Source: Tretioscincus oriximinensis
Taxonomy: Eukaryota; Chordata; Lepidosauria; Squamata; Gymnophthalmidae
Assembly (NCBI GenBank): GCA_022410635.1
Contig: JAJVDF010000016.1
Location: 2,206,098 to 2,270,097, forward strand
Length of the DNA: 64,000 bases
Reading direction: 5' to 3'
Under the pieces are notes generated by a model. It had not been told where the DNA came from, did no database searches, and worked only from the letters and a program-made list of their open reading frames with translations. Positions 34,714-46,325 of the stretch are shown piece after piece; the first letter of the stretch is position 1; every line of letters begins with the position of its first letter. Both the position numbers and the translations under genes were made by a program.

Positions 34714-35952
34714 TAGTCACTGAAAGGAACCAAGAACTTTTTTCCATCCTCAACAGGAATTCCAGGATCAGCACAGAAAGGGCCCAAAATGCTACATAGG
34801 CTTACTTTTTAAATTACTTTTTTTTAATCATCAAAATTAATGGAAATGTCTTTATAAGAACTAGAATTCCTGCTTGCCAGAACAACGGTGGTTTGAGGAA
34901 GGTGTCATGGAATACAATGGAACTTTCTTCCTAGAACGTTTATATCACATTCTGATCAACCTCTAGAAATCTCATAAAGATGTTTATTGCTTATTCTTTA
35001 TGATTAAACTTCTCCATTGTGATGACTGTCACTACTTGCCAACTATTGCCACAAATGAATGCTTCAGTTCTCCAACACAAAACAAAAGAAAAAATGCCGC
35101 CAGGGAAAGGAATTGCTGATATACGACAGGGCTGCAGGACTGCCATTGTCTTCTTCAATTATATCCACAAGTAATGCAACGTTCCCTTAATTTTTCACAG
35201 GTGGCCATCATAGTAAGTAAAGCAATTTCCTGGCTATTGTTCAGAAAGAGATGACAATGCAGAATTTCACATTTTAGAACATGTATCACTGGAAAATGTT
35301 ATTACCTTTTGCTTCATTTTTAAAAGTTGGAATTATATCTCTAAGTCCTTCCTGTTCAGTATGCTACCAAGGCCACCTAAACAGCTTTCAGAAAGAAAGT
35401 ATATTTCACAGTTTGAAAGACTGAAGACTGGCAAGGTCATCAATGGTTCTTTCTGAACAAAAAGCTCAGCAAAGTGCTACCCAATTTCCATGGAAATTCT
35501 CAGTTGCTTGCATTCAATTCCCTCTCAAAAATCTGAATAATAGTTTGATGGAAGGTAATGCTCACGTGTAGCAGAGCTCCAACTTTCAGAGGATGCAGTC
35601 ATATTCTTCCCTTTTTTCTTATTTGTTACTGTCTCTCATCTTCTGTTTAGGCTCGTGTATATGCCTATGTTTTCGGCCATATTCAATTAACTGATTCAGG
35701 AGAACCAGACAGGAAAGTGACAGACCATTTTCTTTCTGCATTATCTAATGCAATTATAGGTTTTCTGAAAATTGTGCATCCATACAAGGTTTTTCTCATA
35801 CTATGAAAGCGTGATTTTGGAGAATTCACCACATGTAATTCTGGGGATACAGTTGTGCTCGCACTACAAAAAGTTACCACAGCTATTTTTTAAGTTATTT
35901 TAATGCAGCTTTCACAGTGTAATGTCCAGTTCTTATGCTATAACAGTGTTAC

Positions 35953-36407
35953 AGCACGGATAGCTCAGTCGCTAAGGAATCTGTCTCTCATCTGGGAGAT
36001 GTGGTTTCGAGGCCCTGTGTTGGACGTGGGGAGGGGTGAGCACCTTCCACTAGCCTGTAGCTCTAGCCAACCCAGCTATTCAAAGGCATAAATTGGAAGA
36101 AATTGCAACTGACTGTACGTAGATACATGGGAACCACAACAGCCTGGTGGGGAAGATAGAATGTAAGCCTTTGGGCAAAAATGCCCTTGTAAGCCACTTT
36201 GAGTCAATTTGAAAGGTGAGAAAAGCAGAGTATAAGAACCCAGTTCTTCTTCTTCTTCTTCTTCTTCTTCTTCTTCTTCTTCTTCTTCTTCTTCTTCTTC
36301 TTCTTCTTCTTCTTCTTCTTCTTCTTCTTCTTCTTCTTNCTTCTTCTTCTTCTTCTTCTTCTTCTTCTTCTTCTTCTTCTTCTTCTTCTCCTTCTTCTTC
36401 TTCTTCT
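35953..36407 (+). mobile_element. tRNA-derived SINE with a greatly expanded (TTC)n tail
   Basis: Full-length SINE whose 3' TTC tail has grown to about 164 bp (36244-36407), with one N at 36339 and one TCC interruption near 36390. The tail of other copies is 10-20 bp. Confidence 0.9.
36244..36407 (+). repeat. (TTC)n microsatellite
   Basis: About 54 nearly perfect TTC units seeded by the tail of the SINE at 35953. All the long Leu/Ser, Glu or Arg/Lys-rich reading frames over this region are translations of the microsatellite. Confidence 0.97.
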
Positions 36408-39400
36408 GTGTTTCACTTGTGACAACTGCAGAAATTTTAAGGCTCAAACCGCAATTTTTTCCAGTTGAATTTACACAGGAACAAAGCAGCAATGGTGATT
36501 AAAATCTCCATTGCAAACTTAGGTAAAATTAAAGGGAAAGTTTCTCCCACGGCTTCAGGGGAGCCAGGAATGAATGAGAGAACTGCAAGCTAGTTTCATG
36601 CTTGTACCCTCTGGAACCCAATGCTGGAAATCGCACAAAAATCCCATATAAACATGAGATTTTAAGCTATTTCAGGGGTCTCTACAAGGGAGAAATTCCA
36701 TTAAACAGGTTTCACTCCCCACTGCCCCACCCACCATCTGATGTCTTGTTTCCATCCCTTCTCCTTTTTGGTTACATGACTTCCGGTGCCCCACTCACCG
36801 CTAATGTCATTCATGTTTTGCTTCCAGGATTCTACCTTAGTGATGGGCAATGCTAGAAGTCATGCAACCAATATAGGTCAGGGCTGGAAGTCATGAGCCA
36901 AAAGGGAGCAGGGCCAAAAAGGGTAGGGGTACACCGGTGAAGGATGTTTCCCTCCATTAAGAATTCCACAGATTGATTTTATACCAGCATTGCTAGTACC
37001 CCTTGGTTTCATGGGGAGTATAGACATATTCAGAGGGAGGAAAGATGTCTCTCCATACCTCTCCAAGCAATGACAGAGTCTTTTCTTGCTCTATCAACTA
37101 CTTCTACTCCTACTATAACACTGCACCTAAAGTGTTGCTTAAATACTTACATGCAAACAAAAGACAAAAATCAAATCCAGTGATTAACCAAAAAATTATA
37201 TAAAATGATATTGCAATAACGGGGTGGGGTGGGGGGAATTAGCTTGGGTTAGTTGGAATGGGATATGGTAGAATGTACTACATGAGTTCTAAAGTAATGG
37301 GAGAAAAAAACTGAAGCAAGCTAAAGGCTAAAAATATGAACATTCCTTAAATGGAACAACCCTTTTCAGTATGGGGCAAGAAATATTGTGTGTAGCTGGG
37401 GCCTTTGTTTAAGCCATTACTCTTCTTGCTTTCCCTGTGTATATTCTGTATTCAAAAACATTTTTGCTTCCCTTTCTTCTTTCTCTGGTTGCAGTGCTTG
37501 TGCCTGTGAATTATTTACCCTTTTGGCTGTTCTCTGCAATTCTCCCCAGTCTCTCCTCTTCCTGGACTCCAAAAATGTCTCTCCTGCATTTTTTTCTCTC
37601 TTTGTGTTCTGATAAATAAATCAGGCCTCTCCAAATTTCACTAAAAAAAACCCTTATGCCAGCTGAGCCACTCTCATTTATACCCTGATCTATCTCATAT
37701 GAATTATTATTGAGTTACTGTGTACACCATGAACTTTACTGGCTTTCACTCACATGCTATCAGACAGCTGCGTTTAGAACTAGAAAATAATAAATACATA
37801 AAAAAACACGCAGTATTATTAATACTAATTAAGCTGATTACTTTGCTGCTTGTTCATATGTCACCATTCCTTACATACGGTAGCCCAGTTATGTGTATCA
37901 GGGCTTACATATTAATTCACTTCTTCAGGATGGTCATGGAAGCTTCCAATTATGGGATTTAGCATTTGAGGTGCTGCTGATTTAAATTGGTACATTGGAT
38001 CACTCCTTACAAGATAATTAACACCTTAGAAAATGAAATGGGGTTTTCCCTCTGCAGGGTTACTGCAGCCTTGGTCCCACACCATTAATCTGAGTCTCTC
38101 TCAATCCATTCTAAACTTAAGTTGAATTTAATATGGAATAGAGAGCTCACAGTTCTCCTGCTGCCCATACCACCGACTCTTAAAAGTGTGGTAAGAATGA
38201 GGCATTAGGGAGATAAAACTTGGAGGGAGCGGTACCTGCTGAGCGTGCCACGGGGGGGTTGGTGATGCCTTCACTCCCAATAGCCAAGGGGAATGAAGGA
38301 GGAGCCGTCCCGTTGGCTGCTGGGAGAGAGGGCAGCACCAGTAGCACCATGTTGGGGAAACGGAGGGCAGAGTTCCCCCAACATNGCAGTTCCTATGGAG
38401 AAACGGAGCCACTAATGAAGGTAAAAATCGCCAAAACAACTCTATGCGCTCCATCACTGACGCCCCTGTGGAGCTGCTTTGAGGGAAAGGTGAAATTGGT
38501 GGGAGAGATGAAACCACTGAGGGTCAGGCTGGAAGATGCAATTTGATCCTCCTAGCCTTACACATCCACCCCTGTGTTCCCCATGCACCTCCTTCTGGAT
38601 TTGCATCACACCATCCACCATTGGTGACCTTCCTACTCCTGGCAGGGCCCCTAACAAATCTGTTCAGGCCTCTCAGTGGTGAGCTAAGAACTGGGAGTTG
38701 CTGTTCACATGGGGTGAGAGTAGCTAGGGAGTGTGGCATATCAAGAGAATCTAGTGAGCACAAAAGGTGAAGGAGCACAGGAGAGATATGAAGGGGGGAT
38801 GTCAGGGATGAGGCTGTGGGGACCAAATTGCATCTCCAACCCCATCTGAAACCCCAGTGGTTCTACCTCTCCCATCAATTTGCCATCCTCTGCCCTGAAC
38901 CTAACCACCACCACCCATCCCAGAGCTGTTAAAAGGTCATCATCTGGACAAGGAGTAGCAGAAGTGTGAACTCCCTGTTCCAGGCTGAATCCAACAAGCT
39001 TAAAATAGATTGATGGAGATTCAAATTATTGATGTGTGAGCAGAACGTGACTTACACTAATTGTCTGAATCTCAGCTCTATAGGGACAATTGCTTGCACT
39101 GATAGATGGGACCTCCATGGTTTCCCTAAAGGCCAGTTTTCTTTTATGTGGCAATTATTCATGTAACAAAGTTTTGCAAGATGGCAATTATGGTTTTAAC
39201 GTATGACTTTAATTGTGTCTTAGTAAAATCCTCAATTTTAGGTCACATTAGTGACAGCAAGTGTTGAATTGTGGACAGAGGGCACATCTCCATGACAGAG
39301 TTTGCCTCACTATTCAAGAAAAATGTATTTGTTATTCGCTCCCATGGCCATATTACCTTAAGGCTTCCACACTGCTCCTCCTACACATCCCCTTAGCAAT

Positions 39401-39465
39401 CTCATCACATGATGAGCCCCATAAGACATTGTTGCGCTGGGGACTATAATCCCCAGCATTCTCTG
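36408..39465. other. No gene; GC-rich unplaced segment at 38.2-38.9 kb
   Basis: 38199-38560 is richer in G+C and carries overlapping frames on both strands plus a small hairpin (ATGTTGGGG ... CCCCAACAT, 38349-38384). It may be a decayed repeat. The rest is unrecognised. Confidence 0.5.
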
Positions 39466-39960
39466 CATAAGAACATAAGAACATAAGAAGAGCCATACTG
39501 GATTAGGCCACAGCCCATCTAGTCCAGCATTCTGTGTCACACAGAGGCCCACCAGATGCACCTGGGCAGTCCGAACAGAGGAAATCAAAATATGCACCTG
39601 TTCATGACTCCCTGCAAATGGTACTTCAGGAGTCCTGCCTGTTGCTCCATCCCTGAGACAACATCCAGACATCCATCCTAGTATCCATTTATACCCTTGG
39701 TGTCCATAAACCTGTCTAGTCCTGTCTTGAAACTATCCAAGCTGTTAGCTACCACTACCTCTTCAGGAAGTAAATTCCACAGGCTGATGATCCTCTGGGT
39801 GAGAAAATACTTTCCTTTGTCTGTTCTCACTTTTCTACCCAACAGTTTTAAGGAGTGCCCTCTGGTCCTTATGTTGTGTGATAGAGAAAACATTTTTTTC
39901 TCTATTCACCCTGTCCATCCCATGCATGATTTTATACACTTCAATCCTGCCTACAATTCC
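39466..39960 (-). mobile_element. CR1-type LINE 3' portion with ORF2 C-terminus
   Basis: The longest CR1 copy here. Reversed terminal repeats and 3' UTR (39470-39676) are followed by a minus-strand frame (39678-39893) reading RTRGHSLKLLGRKVRTDKG and LWNLLPEEVVV, the conserved pol C-terminus. It continues to about 39960 with more diverged coding sequence. The antisense open frame over the same DNA is not a gene. Confidence 0.88.
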
Positions 39961-40299
39961 CAAGCATTTTCTGTGAACCAAGACCCAATGAACCCTCATC
40001 CCGAAATCTGTTTGATAGGTTTACATTGCTGGAATGTCCCCACACAACTGTCATTCAAATTTTACAAATGCCTACTGTTGAATCACACAAACTGCACGGT
40101 GAGTTATTCCACAACAGTGGACGTCTTTAGGAAGTGGGTCCTGTTTGTGCATGACTTTGTGGAGTGGATGGAAGGTGATGTTGCACCCAATTTGCTTGAA
40201 ATAATGCATGGGGATGCCCCCTAGCTGTTAAACTGTGTCATATTAGCACAAAAAGAAGGAAGCTTAGTGTGCAGGTGTTTGTCTTCTGTTTGTGATGCC

Positions 40300-40376
40300 T
40301 AGAAACAGTTGATGGTCCACTATGTGAGATTAGGTGGGTTGTGATTTGATCCAGCAATGCTCTTCTTATAACATAA
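40300..40376 (+). mobile_element. CR1 3' end, badly diverged
   Basis: GGTCCACTATGTGAGAT and TGATCCAGCAATGCTCTTCTTAT match the CTTATGTT-type CR1 terminus with many changes. Confidence 0.5.
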
Positions 40377-41444
40377 GTTATTTTTTGTTTTGTCATCATG
40401 TCTGTTTCTATTTATTACTTTATCCATCCTTTTAAAAATGATTTTTCTTATTTTTTTAATGGTGAATACATTCATATTTTTCAGTTCCTCTCCAATATAC
40501 TGCTTTTAAATACTCTTTTATTTAAAAATCCTTCTTTTGCAAATGTATTTCAGCTTGAAAAGAATACCACAATATTTAAAATGATTTTAGTGCTCTATAC
40601 AAAATTCCACATTTTTCTGCTGGAATGTGGATTTGACCAGTTGCCTTATTTTGTGATTCAAAAAGAAGAAGAAATGGTATGCAATGCATACTCTCCAAAT
40701 GTTTTGAATTACTATGTCCATTAGCCCCACTGGAATGATAGGCACTGCAATCCAATACATCTGGAGGCCATTAAATTGAAAAACGTGATATTGATACATC
40801 ATAATGCATTAGAAGTCTAATCCAGAGAATCCCCAACGTAGGAGCTTTGCACAGATATTGACTACTAAGACTTTCCTTGGTATGAATGTTAATATCTGGA
40901 GTCATTGAAATAGAAGTGGTAAAACTTTGGACTTTTCTTCTGCTAGTCATGTTCAGAGCAATTCCTTCTCTATCTTTGGCTAACACACAATCTTTAAACA
41001 TGGTGCCACCGAATTTTTCTGCTATTTGGCAACTGGTGCAATCCATATTTTTTCCCCTAATTTATGCATTTACTAGAGGCCCATAAAACTGGGCTCCCCT
41101 ACAAGTGCTATATCTACTCCATCTAATAACCAAGGTGACACTATAAAGATTTTTATTACTTTCCCCACCTTTTACCTCTTTATCTTATTTTTCCTAAGAT
41201 TGAAAAAAACCTTCATTGCTATTACCAAAAGAACATGAGCATGTTTTTACCACTGAGATGAACTATGGTACCATACAATGAGAACCCCAGGTAGGAAGAC
41301 ACCTTTTAATCATAGTGGGAAAGTGTCAAGTTTCCAGAACTCCGTAAGTAGATTGGATAGCAATGGAATGGGCAGTCCTAAGCCACAAGGACAATGCAGC
41401 ACTAAAAAAGGAGTTCAATTATTTTATACATCAGAGGAAAATAG

Positions 41445-41630
41445 ATTGTGAGAAGGATGAAGAATCAGCAGAATAGGTTGCCAGAGAAGTTGGTAATCTT
41501 CCTTTCACTTAAAGTCTTCAAACAGAGACTTGTTTCTGCCTGGGGTGGTTTAATGACTCCTGCATTGAGCAGGAAGGTTTACCTGATGACCCTGGAGGTC
41601 CCTCTCACCGCCATTATTCTAAGCATGAAT
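41445..41630 (+). mobile_element. CR1 LINE 3' end, diverged
   Basis: AATAGGTTGCCAGAGAAGTTGG, AAAGTCTTCAAACAGAGACTTG, CCTGCATTGAGCAGG and GGAGGTCCCTCTCACC follow the order of the CR1 3' region, with a weak terminal ATTATTCTAAGCATG. Confidence 0.8.
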
Positions 41631-42432
41631 CAATCTGGCCTTGGACACTGTTAAAAATGCAGCACAATTATTTAAATATTTTAGAAATAAGTGAACTAAG
41701 ATTGTAACTCAGGCAATGTCTGCACACCTAAAAAATGCAGCTCAAAAGTAGCTTGGGAGTCTTTAATATGTATTTGTGGTACTGGTATGCAAATGCTACA
41801 GTGTTCAATTGCAGGATCACTGGGATATTCAAATCCTTAGAATAAAATTTGTTGCCAGTAATGGGCCGAAGTATTACGGGACACAATTGTATACTGCACA
41901 GGTAAAGACTTTGATAAACTACTCCATTATTTTACCAAGAAAACCATGTGGATAGATAAACCAGATTGAATGAGATAATGTCAGAAAAATGCATTTTTAG
42001 AGCAGAAGATACGTATAATACTGTTGAGAAAGAACTGAAAATTATTCCAAGTACCACCAGTGTTTATGACATAGCTAACTAGACCCAATGCCTTAATGAT
42101 AATCAACTGCAGTTGTTAGGAGCAAATAAATGGAAATAAAAATATAAAATTATATTTTAACATGGAATATAAGTGTGAATCAAGGGAAGTTAGAAATCGC
42201 AAATTACAATATTCAAGAAATGAAAGGTTATGGACAAACAATGCTGCCTTGCCTTGATAAAAATAAAGAAACAAAAAATGTCAGAATTGTGGTTTTAGAT
42301 TGATTTCTGTCCCAACAAAGGAGGCAACAGAAGATGAAACTGATAAGTCCTATGATTAGGTTTAGTGTGAAATACATAGGATCCATAGGCAGGTTGCACT
42401 GTTGGGGACACTAGATACGAATACCAAGGTGG

Positions 42433-42856
42433 TAGACTGACCAGAGGCCCAAACTGAGGCAATTAATATTCATGCTAATTTACATACTCATNCAAATCAC
42501 CCACTAATATGAGAAATCCACAAACCCTGTGAGAAATTTGCAAAGTGACACAGAATGCTGGACTCGATGGGCTGTGGCCTGATCCAGTATGGCTCTTCTT
42601 ATGTTCTTATGTTCTTAAGTGTGTGAGAAATTTGTAAAGTGTGCAAGAAATCTGCAAAGTGTGTGAGGAACTTGCTTTTTTTATTATTTCTTACTGACGG
42701 GATGGTGGCAGAGCCCCCTAATGGTGGTGCAGTAAAAAAATTTTTAAAAAATTCCCTTAGCAAAAAGCAGGGAAATCGCCCTTCCCGGGGGGGGGGGGTG
42801 ATAGACACCCCAAAACCGAGGTTTAATCCCCCAAAAGGTGTCATTTTGTTAACCTA
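42433..42856. mobile_element. Fold-back hAT-like element containing a CR1 3' end
   Basis: Starts TAGACTGACCAGAGGCCC and ends GGTGTCATTTTGTTAACCTA. It shares the internal GTGTGAGGAACTTG and GGTGGTGCAGTAAAAAAAT blocks with the 530-bp copy in opposite orientation. A plus-strand CR1 terminus (42545-42616) sits inside. Confidence 0.7.
42545..42616 (+). mobile_element. CR1 3' end inside a fold-back element
   Basis: CACAGAATGCTGGACTCGATGG, then CCTGATCCAGTATGGCTC and TTCTTATGTTCTTATGTTC, the CR1 terminus with its short tandem end repeats. Confidence 0.85.
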
Positions 42857-43930
42857 AATATGGGAAATTAATGGAAAGGGAAGTCAGACTAAGCCACTGT
42901 CGGCAGAGCCCTAGTAAAGTGTTTTAGAGATCTGCATCTAGCGTCTTATACACTGGTTATAACAGACCTCTAAAATGTGTGTCAACAAGGGCAAAATGGC
43001 CTTGACTCATTTATTTCAATGAGTTCGATGACTTTGATATAATACATTAAGTAACACTGTTCAGTTCCAAAGATTTCTTTGGCTCCTACTATACCCTGCC
43101 CAGAATTCCTTCCTACTGCTATAATTAATAGGTCAGCACAATCAACTAGAAACTGTTGTGTTCCATTGTTACCTATTTTATTCCACAAACTTTTTTTAGA
43201 ATTATTTAAAAATGAAATTATGGGAAGAGTCTTATTTTGAAGTCCACATAGCTGACAGAAGCCTAAAAGCAATGCTGACAGCAGGAGTATTCTGCTGCTG
43301 AGGTCCTTCCGGGCATTCTGGTGCATAGTTGTAAACTAACAAGCTGAACATAAATGCTCAAGTGCATTTCTGTGCCATTCTTGCAAATAGAATAACAAGG
43401 AAAATGAGAGAATTGAAGAACTGGTTCCCTCCACAAGAGGGGAAATTGAGGTATTGTACTGTCACTCTTCCCGGAAAAATCACCCCTGAATTCTGTAAAT
43501 CCATGATGTGGGCATATTTTTAGAAAACACATTGGAAGAAACAACCTGCATTGCATCCAGACAGGGTCATTAATCCACTACAGTTTAAACTTGTGTTCCA
43601 TTTGCTATAACAGGGATTATATAAACTGACAATGTTTTAATTTTTNGAATTAATGTACTGGGTGAAACAGCTGTCAAAGTCCTATAAATCTATAAATAGT
43701 TATTGCACAACAGCTGTGATGTGTGAGAAATTGTGAGAGTGTTTCGGTATGAATTACCAGTATTTTTATGATTTTTTTTTACTTCTAACATTATATAAAG
43801 GTACATTAATGGTAAATAAACTATGAAATCATCTTTGTTCTCAGTGTCATTCAGTGTTTGTGTACAAAGTCATTGCCTCATAATTCCTTCTGATATTGAC
43901 AGCAAATTAACCAAAAGACTTGGTAGGACT

Positions 43931-44427
43931 CAGGGTCATATTTAGGCAAAATATAAATACTGGTAGTACTAAGAAGATATTAATATTTTTATTGCTCTTA
44001 TAAAACCCAAAGTAGAAGAAGAACTTGAAGAAGAACTTGGTTCTTATACCCCGCTTTTCTCACCTTTCAAAGGGACTCAAAGCGGCTTACAAGGATATAT
44101 TTTGCCCGAAGGCTCACATTCTATCTTCCCCACCAGGCTATGGTGGTTCCCATGTATCTACTTGCAGTCAGTTGCAATTTCTTGCAATTCATGCTTTTGA
44201 ATAGCTGGGTTGGCTAGAGCTACAGGCTAGTGGAAGGTGCTCAGCCCCTCCCCACTTCCAACACAGGGCTTCGAAACCAGATCTCCCAGGCGAGAGACGA
44301 ATTCCTAAGCAACTGAGCTATCCGTGCCTGCTAAGTAGCTTAGTGAAGAGGGGGAATAAAATAAATAAAGTAAGTAAGTAAAGTAAATTATAGCCATTGG
44401 GCAAAATACAGCCTAAATTCGTCACTG
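43931..44427. mobile_element. hAT-like MITE (CAGGGYCRTATTTAG ends) interrupted by a SINE
   Basis: Starts CAGGGTCATATTTAGG and ends with the complement of CAGTGACGAATTTAGG. The internal AT-rich sequence (ATACTGGTAGTACTAAGAAG, then GTAAGTAAGTAAA) matches the copy at 32401. A minus-strand TTC SINE occupies 44016-44332. No clear 8-bp duplication remains. Confidence 0.75.
44016..44332 (-). mobile_element. tRNA-derived (TTC)n SINE, minus strand, with AAGTAG duplication
   Basis: The reversed TTC tail is at the left and the A box at the right (complement of GGCACGGATAGCTCAG). The duplication AAGTAG (44010-44015 and 44333-44338) brackets it. The related element at 32401 has an uninterrupted sequence at the same place, showing the empty site. 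Confidence 0.9.
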
Positions 44428-45783
44428 CTTTGAAAATCTTGCATGGCAAACTTTGAATATATTATAAAAATAATAACAAGAAGTAGTAAATTCAGTAAAG
44501 TGATAAACCGAATTATTAGTATATCCTGGAATAACCAAGTGTCATACCAATGAGGCTATTTGAGAAAAAGCACTCTGCAAAGAGCAGGAAATCAAAAGCC
44601 ATATTATGCTCTCACATTTTGTTGTGATTTTGATGCTACCCAATTGATTTAATGCAAGATAAAATCTTATCCTGTAGATGGCCCATGAACTGCTATTCCA
44701 GGTTATGAATTCTGAACATATTCCATAATTCTTCCCATATCAAAGGTCTCTTTTGGAAAACAAAATGCTCCATTGCTGACAAGCTTGGGTCTGCCTATAT
44801 TTCTTCATATTTCATATTTCAGAATATGTGTCTAGTGTATCTATTCTGCCTGAAAGTGAAGAACTTAGATGATTGAAATAGAATAAATTTTACTCCCTGC
44901 TAAATTGACCCAGGAGCAAGTATTGAAAATTTAATTCACTAATCTTCACTGCTTTTCTTGAAACTATCTAACACAAACATTTGAAAGCCAAAGAGCTTCT
45001 AGCATTGACGTCTGAAGACAAACATAAAAATGAACATCAGAGAATTATGTATAATCCTAAAGCAAAACAAAAATAAAACAGCAGTCTAAACTCATTGAAA
45101 TTTCTTGTGAAGCTAAATAAACAGCATGTTATTATCTAAAAACAATAACTACTTTAATGTCCTCTGCTATCAAACCGAGTTCAGCTTTAACCTCTAGGCA
45201 CATCTAATCCAACTGAGAAAACAGAAGATTACAAAAAACAAATCTTCAAGTTTCCTAATAAAAAGAAAAGTGTGAAGTAGAATAGACTTCTGAATTAGAC
45301 TCCAGAGCAAAAAGATAAAGAGTTATGTCTAAAACTGGATCCCTTTTGCAAATCCAGACATTAATTTATTTGGTAAAATTCCATCAAGCCCCAATTTATC
45401 TACCTTCTTTTGAAGATGTTTTCATTTTAATGGTACCCCAGGGGTGCAGGTGGATATAAAATGTGATGTGTGTATCCTTTGTGCTCTGTTCTACCAGCAC
45501 ATTTCACCTTATACCTTCCAGCTAGGCTTACAGTATCTGGGTGCATCACTTTCACAGTTAGGATATTGAAAAAAGAACATTTCAGCCAACTCCAAAATCT
45601 GTTGCAGAAGTGAATCTCAAGATCAACAAATAAATCATTTTTCGTTTTCTTCTGTGGTTTTGACCATGTGTGGAATTCTTTCCCTCCTCACCCCTACCAA
45701 ACAATAAGAAGAGCAACATAATTATTCCAAAACAAAGGAGAACCAAAAAGTCCAATCGTCAGGGTAAGGTGGCTAAGGGAATA
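44428..45783. other. No gene recognised
   Basis: AT-rich, apparently unique, with short chance frames. Confidence 0.55.
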
Positions 45784-45858
45784 CTCCTCCTCTTCCTTCT
45801 CCTCCTCTTTATTCTTCTTCTTCTTTCATTCTTCTTGTTGTTGGTGGGGGTGGGGCTC

Positions 45859-45952
45859 GTAGTACTAGTAGTACTAGTACTACTACTACTACTACTAGTA
45901 GTAGTAGTAGTAGTAGTAGTACTAGTAGTAGTAGTAGTAGTAGTAGTAGTAT
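45859..45952. repeat. (TAG)n/(TAC)n microsatellite with an orientation switch
   Basis: TAGTAC and ACTAGTAC units lead into (TAC)n, then (TAG)n, which makes the tract self-complementary. C/T-rich (TCC/TTC) sequence precedes it from about 45784. Confidence 0.95.
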
Positions 45953-46105
45953 TCAAGAGAGAGAGAGCAATAGAAAGGATGACACTAATGACCATTTGTA
46001 GGAAATCAAGAATACATAAAGTTTCACTTTTGTTTTCTGCTTGAAAATATCCAGAAGTAAGAACATGTAATTTGGGATACAGATCTAGATGAACTGAACC
46101 TGACC

Positions 46106-46325
46106 CACCAGAAAGTCCAGTAAGGGGGGCTTGTAGCATTTAGAGACTAACAAGAAAAAGGTAAGTGGCAGGAGTTTTTTGTAGACATTTTTGCTTCTTC
46201 AGTTGCTAGCCATCTTAGTCCTAGTTCAGAAAGATGCTAAGTCCCCTAGATGCTAAGTGAACTAGCATCTAGGGGGACCCAGCATCTTTCTTAACTAAGA
46301 CCAACACCGCTATTTCTCAGAGTTT
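46106..46325 (-). repeat. Same dispersed repeat, diverged, with a hairpin
   Basis: AAAGTCCAGTAAGGGGGGCTTG, TTTAGAGACTAACAAG and CTTCTTCAG define the repeat on the minus strand. Its end is part of a long hairpin (46204-46315). Confidence 0.65.

Noticed and set aside
36076..36492. Long Glu/Lys, Arg and Leu/Ser-rich frames
   Set aside because: Translations of the (TTC)n microsatellite and SINE body.
38128..38826. Overlapping frames of 100-129 codons
   Set aside because: A GC-rich segment with open frames on both strands, an N, and no recognisable protein; not supported as a gene.
39697..40224. 175-codon plus-strand ORF
   Set aside because: Its first half is antisense to a CR1 pol C-terminus; the rest has no independent support.
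45670..46139. Val/Leu- and Thr/Ser-rich frames on both strands
   Set aside because: Translations of the TAG/TAC and TCC/TTC simple repeats.
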